Shown here in pieces: positions 62,975 through 64,000 of a stretch of DNA of 64,000 nucleotides. Each line of letters starts with the position of its first letter. Position 1 is the first letter of the stretch. Source of the DNA: Piezodorus guildinii (Eukaryota > Arthropoda > Insecta > Hemiptera > Pentatomidae); the NCBI GenBank assembly GCA_023052935.1, contig CM041293.1:183418249-183482248 (forward strand), given 5' to 3'. The notes beneath the pieces were generated by a model that saw only the letters and a list, made by a program, of their open reading frames with translations, was not told the DNA's origin and ran no database searches. A program made the position numbers and the translations under genes.

Positions 62975-63082
62975 TTTTTTGGGGGTTTTTTTATCTCTAA
63001 CAGTATATGAAAATTCTTTAAACATTAAACATTTTAAAAATGGAGGTAAGTGGAAGTTGTGTGTCCCCGCACAAATTTTTTA
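62975..63082 (-). mobile_element. HLE fragment, 5' end only
   Basis: TATCTCTAACAGTATATGAA through AAATGGAGGTAAGTGGAAG to GTGTCCCCGCACAAA, an imperfect terminus. The rest is missing. Confidence 0.65.
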
Positions 63083-63429
63083 ATAAAGTACAAGAACTTG
63101 TTTAAAAGTTTGATTAATTAACTAAGAAAAATAGCCAATCAGCAATACAAAGTTCAGAACGCTATTTTTAAACTGATATCAATGATTCATTTTGTTTTTT
63201 AATTAATTTTATATCGATTTATACTAAAAAAAACGAAAAATTAAGTTATAAGTGTATATTTAAATGGAATTTCAAGTTTTTAGTTTATCGCGGTATCAGG
63301 ACAGGAATAGGATAATAGGAAAAAATAAGATTAGAATCCTAAAACTATTCACATGTTTTCTATCTTTTTTTTTCAAAAATAAATGCGTTACGGGCACACA
63401 TGAAGGCAAAATTTCATTTTGTGTATTTT
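63083..63429. other. Unassigned A+T-rich sequence
   Basis: No gene recognised. Confidence 0.4.
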
Positions 63430-63431
63430 TA

Positions 63432-63922
63432 TTGGGTTGTGTCACATGAAATGTCCACGGTGAAGGATTTTTATTAAAATGCGATATGAAAACAAGATAA
63501 TTTCATTCGAAGTATTTACCTTCTTTTTCTTCACATTTTTTCCAACTTGACACAACATTTTTATCCCCGAACTGAAAAACTCTGAGCTTTGAAGTGAAAC
63601 AAAATCTGAAAACGCACTTTTCACTTGATCATCATTTTCAAAAAGTTTTCGTTTGACGAAGTTGTCTAAATTCCTGAACTTCGTAGCCCAGTTCTTTCAA
63701 TTTTTGCACGGTATGTTTTGAAACATGGGGTCTTGCTGCCGCTCAGTGAGATCATGAGGTACCCATGTATCGAGCTTTTTTACTTTCCCAATGCACTTTA
63801 AATGTCTTGAAACGGTAGATGCACTTGAATTTAGTTGTGCTAAGAGTCCTTTAACTGTTTGGTAGGGGTTTCCTTCTGCTGTATATTTGAAGACATCGTT
63901 GTCTTTTACGGACGGAGGTCTT
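63432..63922 (-). pseudogene. mariner 3' part, internally deleted, second copy
   Basis: The terminal repeat TTGGGTTGTGTCACATGAAA starts at 63432 after TA. The sequence follows 26323-26850 closely, including the C-terminal FSDFVSLQSSEFFSSGIK block and the HTH block. It has an extra small deletion where the first copy reads DYHLFR. It breaks off at GACGGAGGTCTT, so the other end is lost. Confidence 0.85.
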
Positions 63923-64000
63923 ATAATAATGGTGCTCTATACAAACTTCTTATAACGCCTTCAACTTGCAAGGATACTACCAACAGTACATTTTAGGTTT
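63923..64000. other. Unassigned window edge
   Basis: Nothing recognised in the last 78 bases. Confidence 0.4.

Overview
This window is A+T-rich invertebrate genomic DNA, most likely from an insect. It contains several LINE clades, mariner derivatives, tRNA-like SINEs, Helitron-like non-autonomous elements and long (TA)n arrays, with no recognisable host gene. The species cannot be named from the sequence. Letters A-I for LINE groups are local labels used only in this annotation.

Region 1 (about 1-12.8 kb) is a compact virus-like DNA transposon of the Maverick/Polinton lineage with all genes on the minus strand and no visible frameshifts. In transcription order it encodes a protein-primed-type family B DNA polymerase (7044-10697), an A32/FtsK-HerA-like packaging ATPase (5249-5938), a DUF8207-like protein (4257-5216), a retroviral-type integrase with a chromodomain (3300-4229), an adenain-like cysteine protease (2805-3266), a 53-residue small protein (2599-2760), a capsid-like protein (1376-2611) and a 169-residue protein (835-1344). 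From the ATPase on, almost every gene has its own TATA box at the end of the preceding gene; three times the stop codon TAA is part of the TATA box. Related hairpin/repeat modules lie after the last gene (131-842) and between the polymerase and the ATPase (6141-6478). Upstream of the polymerase are a TATA box, a possible 5' UTR intron, a cluster of AGCCGA-type motifs, and two tandem arrays, the second packed with motifs resembling YY1, CRE, E-box, KLF/Sp1 and NF-Y sites. The genes suggest replication, integration, capsid maturation and packaging by one element. The left end, terminal inverted repeats and a minor capsid gene were not found.

Region 2 (about 12.8-45.3 kb) is nested transposon debris: Jockey-type LINE fragments (D, E), LINE groups B, C, F, G, I, a restriction-like-endonuclease LINE (H), an internally deleted mariner, SINEs, Helitron-like elements (called HLE here), hammerhead-like motifs, and two striking inverted repeats (22736-23138 and 44724-44837).

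Region 3 (45.36-50.05 kb) is a nearly complete Jockey-like LINE (A) with three open reading frames: a CCHC zinc-knuckle protein, a 252-residue middle ORF overlapping both neighbours, and an endonuclease-reverse transcriptase. A second, broken copy (53926-56079) sits inside an HLE and is flanked by a 13-bp target-site duplication. Region 4 (50-64 kb) holds SINEs, more HLE copies, mariner ends and a LINE F copy.
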